A stretch of DNA of 64,000 nt, taken from the NCBI GenBank assembly GCA_023055505.1, contig JALIRH010000039.1, positions 1,116,001 to 1,180,000 on the forward strand, given 5' to 3'. The number at the start of each line of letters is the position of its first letter. Position 1 is the first letter of the stretch. The position numbers and the translations under genes are program-made. The notes under the pieces were generated by a model. That model worked only from the letters and a program-made list of their open reading frames with translations. It made no database searches and was not told the DNA's origin. Below, in pieces: positions 36,419 to 47,820 of the stretch. The DNA comes from Callipepla californica brunnescens (Eukaryota; Chordata; Aves; Galliformes; Odontophoridae).

Positions 36419-38754
36419 TCCCTTCTTCTCTACCCAAGGCCACTGCTGCCACTGCACCGTCAGTGGGCTCCTGAGGTGCCATTGGGTTAGGAAGTGAGTG
36501 GTGTCAAGGGAGGTGTGTTGTGTTGTTGGCATCTCTACGATCAAGGGTTTGATCCCCAGCTTGGTGAACCCATAGGGGTCAGCTCAGTGTGGCAGGGTAA
36601 GGAGTTTCCCTGTGAAGTCAGTGCCGTTAGGGTGCCTGAACCATTCTGTGTAATCTTCTCAATTTAGAAGAAAATGGGGAAGAGTGAAGGAAAGCAAGCA
36701 GCTGAAGCCTAGAAATGAAATGTGTTCGCATAATTACACCGGTATCATCATAGCCCAGGCATTATTTCACACTGTCTGCATTTGATTATGGCTGTGGCAC
36801 TGTTATTTCTTTCAGGAGCAGAGAAGAGCAAGGTGCAGCCTCAGTATTTAAGCATGAGACAGAGAGGAAGGGATTTCCCCATGCCACTCTTGGCCAGGAG
36901 GTTGGTCAGATTCCCAGGCAGGTGCCAGCTGTGCCCACACCTGGGCTCCTGGGGCATGAGGCAGCTCCCACCTGCGTGAAGCAGCCCCAGGTGCTGCAGG
37001 AAGAGCAGTGCCACATCCTTGTGCTCATCTGTAGCTGTGCACCACGCCCCAGAAATGTAGAGAGCATGCTCCTGGTCTGTACCATGCCAGTGTGCCACAG
37101 TTTGGGGCTAATAAGTGACAGGACACTGGGTTGGGTGTCCACAACCTGTCTATGGGTAGAAGAAAGAGTTCCCTGAGTATTCCTGGGGGTGATGTGAGGT
37201 ACTGAGGGACAGAGGCAGTGCAGCCCAGAGACAGAAGCAGTATGAGGCTGGTGCTTCCTGTACTGAGCTGGTGGTTTGCCATGTGCATCTTGTGGTGATG
37301 CAGGTTGATCCCACTGTTTGTATATGCTCTGTTATCAAGGCCTCTAAAACGTTTTCCATCAGCTAGTCCTCAACTCTTTGCAGAACCAGACCAACCCTAG
37401 GACTGGAACCAAGAGCTGGGTCTGAAGTCAAGGCTTCCTGCTCTTCCTTTGGAGGCTCTTTGCAGTGAGAGCCCCCACCACCGCTGTCTGTGCTGTGTTG
37501 CAGCTCTCTATGGAGCTGGATGTTGGCCCAGGAAGGGCACACTGCTGGCTGGGGCTCAGCTAGTTATAATATAATGCGTGTCCTTCTCTCTTACTGGCAG
37601 TGAGATGTGCAGAATGTCCCTGTCTGACCTCTCATCAATCTTTACAGACAGATAAAGGCTTGAGTAATCCTGCATAGCTTCTATTTTCCAAGCAGTTCCA
37701 CCATGCATCCAGTTTTTGAACAACTCTGTCCATCAAAGCTCAGCTTTCAGTATTTGTAAGCTCACAGCAAATTGAGCGCCAAAAGCAGAAATGCTTCTGT
37801 TCAGTGCAATTACTTTCCCAGAATCTTCTGTTCCCTGAACACTAGTTCAGGCTCTGGGCAATACAAAGCTCTGGGAGGCATTTCAAGGGAAGCTGTGTCC
37901 TTCGTGTGCAGTGCTGTTTCACCAATCTCTGAAGACAAACTGTTCTTGCCTGTGTTGCTTTCCACTACTTGCTTGAGTTGCAAAGGTGAAACAAGAAGGC
38001 AGCTAAAACAAGAAGTGAATAGGCTGAGAAACCCCAGCGTGAAAGCTTTTCTGCCTGAAGAACCTGAATGCTGATAATTGCTTGAAAAACATAGGGCCTG
38101 CTTTGCCTAGAAGGGGTAGGGAGTGGGGAGAAGCTGGCTGCCAGGAGGGAAGGAGGGCTCAGAGGGGAGTGCTGAAGCTTGATATCCTTTGAATCCTCAG
38201 CTGCCGAGTGTCAGGGCAACTCCTTTGGCTCACTGCAGACGATGCCTTGGGGTCTGGTGTTGCAAGACACTGGGCACCTTAGCACATGTTTTGCTCTCTG
38301 TTTAAGAAGATCCTTTTTGTGTTGCTCCAGAGCCATTCACATCATTGCCTCTGTCCCTGCCCCGCTGCTCTGCTCTGGGTCTTTGCCCACGGTATCCAAA
38401 CATCTTCCTTCGCTCTTTGCCCTGCCCATGCTTCCAGCAGAGCTCTCCCAGCACATCCATCCATACCCTGCGTGGTGGTCCCACTGCCCACCCCAGCACC
38501 GCCCTGACCTCAGCTCACCGATGCCAGTGGAGGGTGAGGCTGCGTTGGGTTGGGGTCACCAGGTGGCTGTCAGCCCCAGCCCTGAACTTTTGCACTGTGC
38601 TGAGGGGAAGGTGGGTAAGAGGAGGGCTGCAAGGAGCCTGAGAATGCAGCAGCGTTCCTGTGCCCAGACTAGGTGGGGCAGCGTGAAGGGATATTAGCTC
38701 TCTCCAGCAGTCAGTGTCTGAAACTTCCGTGTATTGTTTGTCCAATGCTAAGTT
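36419..38754. other. Unique non-coding DNA, no supported gene
   Basis: No gene is visible. The GC-richer stretch 38180-38700 gives a 172-codon plus-strand frame (38179-38697), together with frames of 73 and 98 codons in other phases and 65 and 96 codons on the minus strand. Simultaneous openness in several frames points to stop-poor composition rather than coding. Confidence 0.65.
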
Positions 38755-38767
38755 CCCCCCCCCCCCC
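38755..38767 (+). repeat. Poly-C tract (C13)
   Basis: Thirteen consecutive C residues, i.e. G13 on the minus strand. Such runs are rare in unique bird DNA, prone to length change and to sequencing error. Confidence 0.92.
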
Positions 38768-41278
38768 TCTAAAAATAGCTTTTTGTTTGCAAGTTCACTT
38801 TGCATTCAAGCTTCCTCTCTGGGTTTTCTCAAGAGGTTCCTTGATATCTTTAAATTTGCTTGAACCGCAGGAACAAAAGGCTGCAGAAGTCTCACTGCGT
38901 TTAGGATGGAGAGGTTTTCACCCCGGGAGGAGACCGGGGAAGGCATTTAAATACAAAGCTTTAATACAGCTTTATATTTAGTGCAGTTCTGACCGGTGTG
39001 AGCAAGCACTACGTTCAGCCTTCGCTCTGTTCACCCAGTAAGAGCAGAAGGGAATGCATTGTCCTCCTGGGATCCCAGGGAATAGTTGGCAGTGATACCA
39101 CACAGCAAAAAAATGCTCATCGTCGAGCAACCACCAAGCAACAGCCATCCCTGTGCTCTCAGCTCCAGCCCTTGGCAGCTGTTATCTGCACCAGATGTTG
39201 TCCTGGACAAAAGGAAGATGCTGCGCTCTGGGGCGGGGGGATATATGTTTTTTTCTGACATTATTGCTCGATTGACTTCTTTTAAAAATAATGCCTTGTA
39301 GAACATTAATAAATAGCTGTTTATTTTGACAGCAGTGTCAAGAGCATGCTAATGTGTTATTGTTTGTACTGCGGACACTTAAGACGCATAAAGGGAGTTT
39401 GTGTTGCTGGTTCCAGGGAAGCAGGAGGGTTTTGCTGGTGGTGGATCCAGTCCAGAGAATGTGCATTACATATGGGTGTTTATATCTTGCTCCGTCTGTA
39501 AGAGTTCATTTGGTTGATGAGAGATTGTTTGCTAGCACTCGAGGAGCTGGCAGGATGGTATTTATACCATTGTCAACTCTGATAAAAGTTTCAGATGTTA
39601 CCAAAGCTCTCAGATCGGAAAAAAGGAACAACACGAGAACAACCCAATGATTAATTCAATCTGAATTTCTTCTGCATTCTGTTGCGCTCCAAAGTGACCT
39701 GCCTCATGCACCCAGGGCCTTTCTGGTGTCCTTTCCTTCCAATCCAAACTACAGTGGATGTGATGCTGCTGCAGCTTGTGCAGTGTGCTAAATGTTGGAA
39801 ATACAACACCTCTTCTGATGGCCTTTTGCTATCCAGCAGTGCATTGCGACCGCTCCTGGGGTGCAACACCTCTATTTTAGAGTGTATGATATCATTCGTG
39901 GGAAGGGAAATGAAGTTTGTGAAACAGAGCCCTTTACGCATGCAAAAAAAGGTCTCGAAGACATGAATACCAGCTCCCTGGTGCAGGGATACATCCCCAG
40001 TTCAGCACTGCTGCTGGAGCCAGTGTGGGGTGAGTACAGCCTGAAGATACCACGCCTTATGGTAGGAAGAAAGGTTGCATTTCCTTGCTTTTGTAGCCTA
40101 GTATGCATTGAAACAATGCTTCTTCTGCACGTGTCGTGGCACTGAGTCATGCACGAGGCTTATCAACAAGTTGGCGTTGTGTGTATGAAATGTTACCACT
40201 CGTACGTGTGAGAATGGTTCTTAGGACAGCATCTGAATTTATGTAGTGTCAGTAATAGGTGGATACATTTTCCGTTAGCAACAACCATAATAAAGTCTGA
40301 TTACAACAGAAACGAAATACTGAATTGAATCATAAAAATAAAATAAAAACCAAGTGCTGGTGAACTCCCGTCTAAATCTGCTTCAAGTGAAGGAACTGCT
40401 GAGGCCGAAATTACACTTGGGGCAATTGTGAAGGACTGGCCCATAATGTCATCTCTGAGTCACCCCCACAACGAGTTACGGGCCCTCGGAGGCCACCAGC
40501 TCCCCTTGAATTCACGTGGAGGAATGGCTTTTCCAGTTGGTGTTCCTGAATTACTGTGTTTGCATGAACAGTCTAGGGCTGCTCTGGGGCAGCGGTGAGG
40601 ATGTGCATGGGTGAGCAGCAGTGCAGCTGAGGTCCCTTAAGACTTTCTAGGGCAGATCTCAGCTCCTTGTGCTGGGAATAGAGGGATTTGTTCCGTATAA
40701 CAGAAAAAAGCTTGCTGTTGGGTGCAAGCTGTGCTGAGTGCTTCTGGTTCATGTGGCTCAGGGGTTGGGGATCCTTGCCCTGAACACAAATTCACCCATG
40801 CTCCTACACAGCTTTGAAGTGAGCGGACTCTGGCTTCCACAGGAGCTGCGCCTCATCCTATTCATGTTATTAATGACTCCATTTTTATTTGGAGGGTGTC
40901 TCCTTTATGCTCTGATTTGGCATTGTCTTGCAATTGTAATTTTCTTTGTAAACATCTGGTCAGGAATTCCCTGTTTGGGTTCTTCTAATCAGAAGTGGCA
41001 ATCTAGAATAACCTGTCTGTGTTTGCATGAGAATCATTTTGGTATATCTCTTCTGAAATCCTGAAAGTGTTTCCAAATGGCTTCAAAAATAGAAAACACG
41101 GAGTCTGCATCATTAAAAACAGAATGAACCTCTTGGCTGATTCATGCCATTTCCCTTCCTGAGATGGCCCCTCAGCAAGCATTGCGAAGATCTGATTTCC
41201 CATTCCAACACAGGCCCTGGCTCTACGTGTCCCACAAAGTCTTCAACAGCATTTTGGTTACTGGAGGACAGAAATAGA
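38768..41278. other. Unique non-coding DNA, nothing recognised
   Basis: No gene is visible. An A-rich (ATAAA)-like patch lies at about 40330-40351. Frames up to 108 codons (40738-41064) carry a hydrophobic stretch encoded by T-rich DNA and no domain. Confidence 0.65.
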
Positions 41279-41470
41279 TTCAGAAAGAGCGGTGATGCAG
41301 TGGCACAGCTGCCCAGGGAGGTGGTGAGCTCACTGACCCTGGAGATGTTCCAGAACCGTGGGGATGTGGCACTGAGGGATGTGGCCAGTGGGCATGGTGG
41401 GGTGGGTGGGGGTTGGGTTTGGGGGACTTAGAGGTCTTTTCCAGCCCTCGTTATTCTATGGTTCAATGAT
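41279..41470 (+). mobile_element. CR1 LINE 3'-end fragment with G-quadruplex motif
   Basis: A 5'-truncated CR1 copy in sense orientation. It shows 'cagaaagagcggtgatgcag', 'cccagggaggtggtgag', 'ccctggagatgttccagaacc', 'gatgtggcactgagggatg', 'gtgggcatggtggggtggg', 'cttagaggtcttttccagcc' and the tail 'attctatggttcaatgat'. The segment 41399-41425 has five G runs (4, 3, 5, 3 and 5 G) with loops of 1-3 bases, a strong quadruplex motif produced where CR1 normally reads 'gatgggttgacggttggac'. No coding capacity remains. Confidence 0.94.
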
Positions 41471-42410
41471 CCTAAGGAAGACAGCTCCTTGGAAGCAGGT
41501 TTTTCCAGAACCACAAGTCCTGTGTAGCGACAGATGTCCATCGAAGGGGAGGAAATCATTCCCTTTCTGTAAGGCTTGGCTACGTGTGTGCCAGCCGTGT
41601 GCCAGCACACAATAATGATTAAAGCCATGCACGATGTGAAAACTTTGAGGCAGAGCTCCTTTCAGCCTCCACGCAGCCTGTGCACTGACCGCGGTGATGG
41701 TGCAGATGATGCAGTGTGACACAAAACCTGCAGTGCCTCTGTGTGCGTTTGGGCTTCATCTGAGAGGACACTGCTGTGCTATCTGGCTGTGTGAGTGGTT
41801 CAGGTCGTGCAGATCATCCTGGGCAAGAAAGATGAACTTGCATTTTTCTCCAGTGATGATGGTGATGTCATGATATGGTAAACAAAGTATTTCATCTTTT
41901 CTCCTTTTCTTTGCTCCATTCCAGGAGCTGCTCAGGGTTTCTGCCAGAAAGCTGACTTTTCTCCTGGCTGAGGCATGAGCGCCCATCAGTGCTGAAACAT
42001 CACTGGAATGTTCTGTCCTGCAGACTCGAGGGAACAAAAACCTCTCCGGAGGAGGAAACACTAGCCCTAAGAGCTGCAGGCTTTGTTTCTGTACCTGTCA
42101 CTGTTATTTATTATTTCAGACAACTTCAGAATTTATGTAGCGCTCCTGAAAACTGGGCCTGAGCCCTGAATGTGGTGAGGAGCAGACTCTCAGCGCCCAG
42201 CTGTTCGTTTTGACCAGCAAATGGAAAGCTCTGTGGTGGAGCAGAGAGTATAGCATCCCAAATTACCAGGGCAAGCAGCAACAGCTAGCGATGCTTTGAA
42301 TTCCCACCGGTGCAGCTTTGACAGCAGCTGTTCTGGGGGCTGAATAGCAAGGCGGTTTGTTTGCAATTAGTTTTTGTTGGCTTTGCCAAAGTGCCTCGTC
42401 CAAATAAAAC
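41471..42410. other. Unique non-coding DNA, nothing recognised
   Basis: No gene or repeat family is recognised. The longest open frame is 101 codons on the minus strand (41756-42061), with no domain. Confidence 0.65.
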
Positions 42411-42484
42411 TGTGTGTGAGCGTGCGCATGCACACCCAGCGCTCATGCATATGCACACACATGCTCACACACATGCACGCACAT
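42411..42484. repeat. Degenerate CA/TG-rich alternating tract
   Basis: About 74 bases of mostly alternating purine and pyrimidine built from 'tgtgtgag', 'cgtgcgcatgcacac', 'atgcatatgcacacacatg' and 'cacacacatgcacgcac' words. It is an interrupted (CA)n microsatellite and a candidate Z-DNA-forming segment. Confidence 0.8.
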
Positions 42485-43704
42485 TTTCTGGCACGAGCCC
42501 ACTCCAAAATGTAATCCTTCTTCTCGGTTAGGTGCAGCGCTGCTTTCCCACTTGTATCCCAAATGTCAGAAGATCTGGGATGAGGTCCAGGCTGGTGCCC
42601 CCTGCTCCTTCCACGCACCCTCTCCTGGTCCTGTTCCTTTGCTTCTTCCTTGCTCCTGCTTTGGGATAAAGTGACTCAGCAGAGCACAGAAGAGGATGAG
42701 ACTGACTCAGAACCAGCCATCAGTACTGAGGAAAGGGCTCAGACCATCAGTTCAGTGTTTTCTAACTATGCCTAATATGGCCTTGAGTTTTCCATTCTCT
42801 ATACTCACAGCAGCTCTTGCTAATGGGGCATTGGTCCATTATTGGCTATATTATTGGCCCCCAATCAGGGGCTCAGGCACAGAAATACCGGTGCTGCAGT
42901 GCTTCCTGTAAGGTTACGAGGCAGTGGAGGAATCTGGGAGTTACCAAGGGATAAATCCCGAGTACGTGTGCATTTCCTTGCTGCATTTGCTGGCAGCTGT
43001 GGATGTGCTGCTATCCATCAGGGATGTGTGAGTATATCAAAAAGCAGCCCTTCTTCTGAGTTGGATGGTTTTGAGATCAGGAATCTTGTTTTCCTGAAAT
43101 TCTCTGAAGCTGGCCCCTGACAAGGACAGTGTGGCTAAGAAAACTGTGTCTACTCGCACCTCTTCATGTCTTCTGCTTCTGAATGTGGAACGGATAAAGA
43201 TGGAGGCTTTGGTCAACGTCTCCCTGCTTTTGTGCTTAGGGTTGAGAGACTGAAGCTCATTATATCTCACTGCATTTTTTTCATGTTCTATAACTGCTCG
43301 GAGCAGATATAGTGGCTCTAGTTCTCTCCCTTGGTACCCCATAATTCTCGTGCTGAGATGGTGGATGTATTTTTTGCTGTCAGGTTCAGACCTGCTCCAA
43401 GCACACGTGGTAGAAGATCCATAGGACCCACACTGCTGAAAAGCAGTGGCCTACTGTGCAAGGAAACAAGCTGTGGAGTTATGAAAGGAGAGCAGATTTC
43501 TTGGAATGATGTCGTATCGAAGTAACTCCTCCCTTCAGCAGTTGGTAATTATGCAATGGAAAGCCGAACAAGGAGAAGTCAAGGGAAATGCTGAAACCCT
43601 CTAGAAGATTTTAAAACACGAGCTGAATTGTGGCTGAGGTAAGAATTCCAAAAAGCTCTGACTGAAAAAAAACAAACAAACACTGGAATTTATTATTCAA
43701 AGCC
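42485..43704. other. Unique non-coding DNA, nothing recognised
   Basis: No gene is supported. A 101-codon minus-strand frame (43037-43342) has balanced composition but no usable donor site and no recognised family. An A-rich patch with CAAA repeats lies at about 43665-43682. Confidence 0.6.
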
Positions 43705-43733
43705 TTATTTATTTATTTATTCATGTATTTATT
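43705..43733 (+). repeat. (TTTA)n microsatellite, interrupted
   Basis: Four near-perfect TTAT/TTTA units followed by an interruption 'tcatg' and another 'tatttatt'. Short tetranucleotide repeat. Confidence 0.82.
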
Positions 43734-46001
43734 GAGAAAAAACATAGTCGGAAGCATTAAAGCTTTGTGAATAAAAAGGCCTTTTAGTCAGCCAAGGGAG
43801 TGAAACGAACCCTGTGATGCTATTTGAGCTATGCAGGTGGCATGAGTAGACACTTCTATTTATCTTTCTACTCTGGTGAGTTCATAAAGTAATTCAGAGG
43901 TGTGCTTGAAATAATGAGATGAAACACGATCAACGGATGAAAAAAGCTGAAATTGTGTGCTTTTCTTTTTTAAGAAAGGACGAGAAAGATGTGTGCAAGG
44001 GAATGGCTCCTGCTGAAAACTGATGGGAGCTCCATCGTTGGGTTTGTTGGAAACTGGACTGCACACAGCACTAGAAATAGGCTTTGGGAAACAGCTGTAG
44101 CTTTGTTTCTCCAGGGAAGGGCCAAGATGATCTAATATATCTTAATAATTTCATTTCTAATTTCTACGCTTGAAATAATGTAGACAAATCTTGAAATATA
44201 GCAGTCAGTGTGCTAATTCCTTCCTTTCTTCCTGTCTAGAGAAAGATGTTGAGTTGAAGGCAATTACCCAACATTTTTGACTATTATTTTTAGTTTGGTT
44301 TCCTAAGGAAATGAATCTCATGTGAACGTGGCGTCCCTCTCCTGCCAAGCCCTTCTCTTTCCTCTTCCCCCAGGAAGTTCTTGGCCAAAATTCAACAGCG
44401 TTCAGTAGAAGGATGGGATCTGGAAAAATAGGATGGATCTTCATGATTTAAGAGAAGAGCACTGTTAGATAGAGTTTGCATTGAAGGTTGGCCTGTATTT
44501 GGTATGTGGGAGCTCATGGGGAGCTCAGCCCCGGGGTGGGACCCCAGAAAACAAGCAACCTTTGGGTGTACTGCCATGAACTGCAGCACTGCAGCTCTGC
44601 AGAGGGCTCTGCTGGGCTCTCACAAGGGCTTTTTCCCCTAACTCCTCCTTTGAAGTGCCCTCTCCTCACGCCTGAGGAAGCTGATGTCATCAGAGGATGG
44701 GAGGCCCTGGCCGCCCTCGGCCAGTTCCCACCTTTACAGGAAGGAAATTCCTCGGGGCAGAGCTGTTTATCTGTTGCCCCCTCGAGAGCTGAGCTGAGAA
44801 ATGATGTGGCTTTCTGATTTTTGGATCTCCCCTGGCCTTCCCATGCTCAGGAGCGGCTGTCTGGGGACAGCCCCTTGATTGCAATGTCAGAAAGCCGAAG
44901 CCCTGGCGCCTTAATTACTTTTACACCTTGCTTGTGGAATTTGCTCAGCAGAAACACAAAGCCTCATACAAGCTTGTTTCTACGAATTGATTAAGGAAGA
45001 AAAGCCCAACAAACAACCCCCCTGGGATTCACGAGGGCAGTGAGCCAACACGGCTCTGCCAGAAGGAAAAGGTGGGACTTGCTGCTCTGGAGGATGCAAA
45101 GGAAGGGGCCCTGGCCACAGCTTCGGATCCCTGTTAGGCAGAGCAGGACACGGCTCCGACCCCAGCAGCCAGCCCACAGCACTCTGTGCAGTACCAAACC
45201 CCCAGGTCTGACTCGGCCCCACCATGAAGCAGTAGCCTGCCCTGTGCACGGGCACTGGCTCACACCAGCAGCCCAGGAAGGACTGCACGTTGTCACAGAG
45301 CAGCTTCTGGCTGGGGATCGTCTCTGACAAGTGTCTGGCTTTGCAGCTGATGGCACGTGTCAGGCAGGAACGTGCTGCCCGATGTCCCAGTCCGTGGCAT
45401 AGCCACAGCTTTCCCCGCACTGCAGTGTCTCAGTGTCCTCTGAGATATCAAACCGTCTGATCCTTTCAGCCTGATCCTCCTTTTAGCCTTCCTCTGTCCC
45501 AGGTAAGGGCTTCAGAGGGCTCAGTGCTGCCTGTCTCCTCTCCTCCAAGAGGAATGTGCTGACACGCAGATATCGCGGGGCTGGCAACCTACTCTGGAAA
45601 AACACTTCTTTGAGCCAAGATGTTTCTTTTGCGGGTGTAGTTTATCAGAGCTACCCAAACAAAATCAGCTATGCTGGATAGAAAAAGATTTATCTCCTTT
45701 AGTAGCACTGCATCCACACCAGGACCTTTTCGGCATAGCTTTGTCTCTCATAGGGATGATGTCTTTGTTTGTTCACTCTCGTGGCTGACATAATTAGGCT
45801 TGCAGAACTTCCTAGCCTGAGCAGAAAAGGGGTCAGCTTGCTTCAGGAGCACTTCCACGCATCAGTGAGAAATGCTGTTGTCCAGAGGTAGTCCATTACT
45901 TCTATTTTCCACTGATTTAAAAGATCTCCCGTTGTGCAGAGGGAACAGCAACCCTAAAAGCTTCGCTTTGTCCATTCATTTTTGTTGAGCTTTGACACCT
46001 C
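43734..46001. other. Unique non-coding DNA, no supported gene
   Basis: No gene is visible. The GC-rich part 45000-45420 gives a 146-codon minus-strand frame (44980-45420), a second minus-strand frame of 121 codons in another phase, and a 95-codon frame on the plus strand. All three overlap and none shows a domain, so I read them as composition effects. Confidence 0.65.
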
Positions 46002-46025
46002 TGTGTGTGTGTGTGTGTGTGTGTG
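46002..46025 (+). repeat. (TG)12 microsatellite
   Basis: Twelve uninterrupted TG units. It is likely polymorphic in length. Confidence 0.95.
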
Positions 46026-47679
46026 CAGACCTTGCTCACAAACTGCTGCCAGGAGAGATACAGGGCGTTGCTGAAAGTGCTTGCAATTTATTTGCGGTTA
46101 CTCAGGGAGACCAAGAGGCATAGAAAGAGAATACCATCATCCGATGAGTGTGCTTGTTTCAGTCTCCTAATTGGATATGCCACGTAAAAGTCAGGATCCA
46201 TCCATTGTTGTAAGGAATGCTGAGGCAGTGTGCTTAAATCACATGCTGCTGTTCATCCTGAACGGGTTGTACAAGGAGAGACTTCTCGTCCTTTTGTGAA
46301 GTGCCAGTTCTGCTGAGGAGAAGGCACATGTGGGGTTCCCATTGGCAAGGGAAGGGCAGCCAGGTGGAGTTGGGTGTGTTTGAAAGGGGGTTGTCACAGT
46401 GTGAGAGGCAAAGCGCACTGCGAGGTGATGGCAAGGAGACGTGGCCCAGGGATGAGAAGCCTTCCTGTGGGCTTCAGTGCTTTCTGCCTGTGGATAAAAA
46501 GAGTGTCCTTTCTGGAAAAAGTATCATGAAGTCAGATTCCCCATAAGAACTGGAGCTCTGGCTGGGCGTCCTTTACCAGATGTGTGATTTCAGATGAGTT
46601 TTGTTGTCCACTGACAACAGTTGGCTCAAATCAGAGCCCTCCAGCTGGCTGATGGCATGGCCTAGCTTTTAACTCCCACCCTTTCGTACCTCCTTCTCTT
46701 CTGTGGGATTCAGCAGCCCCATGAAGGCCACCAGCGAGGGCTCTGAAGACCACCACCAGCACTGCATGGTGAGCAGTGTCGTGTCTGGGAGCTATTGCCT
46801 GGCTTTTCAGCTGAGTGGCCAGCCTTTATATACCGAGATAGAAAGATTATTTGGATAACGTGCTACTGGAATGAAAAAGTTTATCTCCCCCTCTACAGGC
46901 ACAGCTTCAGACTAACTAAATTATGCTCAGCATGGGTATTAGGCTCTGTTCTGCAATGTAACATTGCACCCTGAGGTATGGTGCCTCCCAGTTTGTTGCG
47001 ATATTAATCTTGGAAGCAAAACAAAATCCTTTACAAAAGATCAGTTTAGTGCATCTCCTTTGTCTTGGCAGAAGACAAATGGGAGCTGCAACATCTGGTT
47101 TTCTGAACGGATAGTGCTTTTCCACTTTTGGTTTTCTCTGACAGCTGCATGCCGCCTGAAAGGCTGAAGTGAAGTGCTTGTCAGTGGTACCTCTGACACT
47201 GAGCAGGAGAGTGAGCCTTGGAGATGAGCTTAGCAGTTCAAAGCACTGGGCAGATTTTAATTATCTTTGCAATTATTGCCCTTAGCCCACCGAGTGATGG
47301 GGGTAAGCCACGGGGAGAAATACCGAATCGTGAACCACTTTCATTTAGGGGAAAAAAAGGGATTGTGAGGAGCACTGATTGAAAGAAGAATCCCCAAAGA
47401 TTCAAATGGGAAATGAAACTTGAATGCTCAGTAGGGATGGGAATTAATCGCAGGGGGAAGAATACCAAGGGAAGTGCTGGCTTGTCTCCATCTCTTGATG
47501 TTTTCAGATGAAGATAAGTTGTTCTTCTGTAAGAGATGGAGAGATACATATTGGTCAAACATAAGCAATTGGCCTTGATTCAGGCACAACTGAGTGAAAT
47601 TAAAGGTTTTTTTGATATAGAGAAGCAAGACCAGACTCTTCTTTGTAGAGCTTTAAGCTCTATAAATCCGTGATGCTAA
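46026..47679. other. Unique non-coding DNA, nothing recognised
   Basis: No gene is visible. The AT-rich piece 47250-47300 ('ttttaattatctttgcaatta' type sequence) resembles conserved non-coding DNA. Frames up to 106 codons only. Confidence 0.6.
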
Positions 47680-47820
47680 CTATTTTCCCTGTTTTATCTA
47701 AGGAAAATCCCAAACTGGCAGGTGATACAAGTTGCCCAAGGCCATATACAAAATTAATGGCAGAATCAGGAATATAACTCAAGATTTCCTGGCTTTCTGC
47801 CTGGCTCTCCAGTCATGCAG
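47680..47820 (-). mobile_element. MIR-type SINE fragment (reverse)
   Basis: Antisense MIR landmarks appear in order: 'tgttttatctaaggaaa' for 'ccattttacagatgagga', 'aagttgcccaaggccatata' for 'gacttgcccaaggtcacac', 'aattaatggcagaatcagga' for 'agtaagtggcagagccggg', 'atataactcaagatttcctg' for 'ttcgaacccaggtct', then 'tctccagtcatgcagctct'. The match covers most of the SINE at high divergence. With the copy at 17.7 kb, this is the oldest mobile DNA seen here. Confidence 0.82.

Noticed and set aside
38179..38697. 172-codon plus-strand frame
   Set aside because: The GC-rich stretch is open in several frames on both strands at once, so stop-poor composition explains it.
40947..40956. Match to the miR-30 seed region (TGTAAACATC)
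   Set aside because: The rest of the mature sequence and the opposite hairpin arm are missing.
43037..43342. 101-codon minus-strand frame with balanced, protein-like composition
   Set aside because: No usable donor after the frame, no recognised family, and no partner exon. Kept only as a note.
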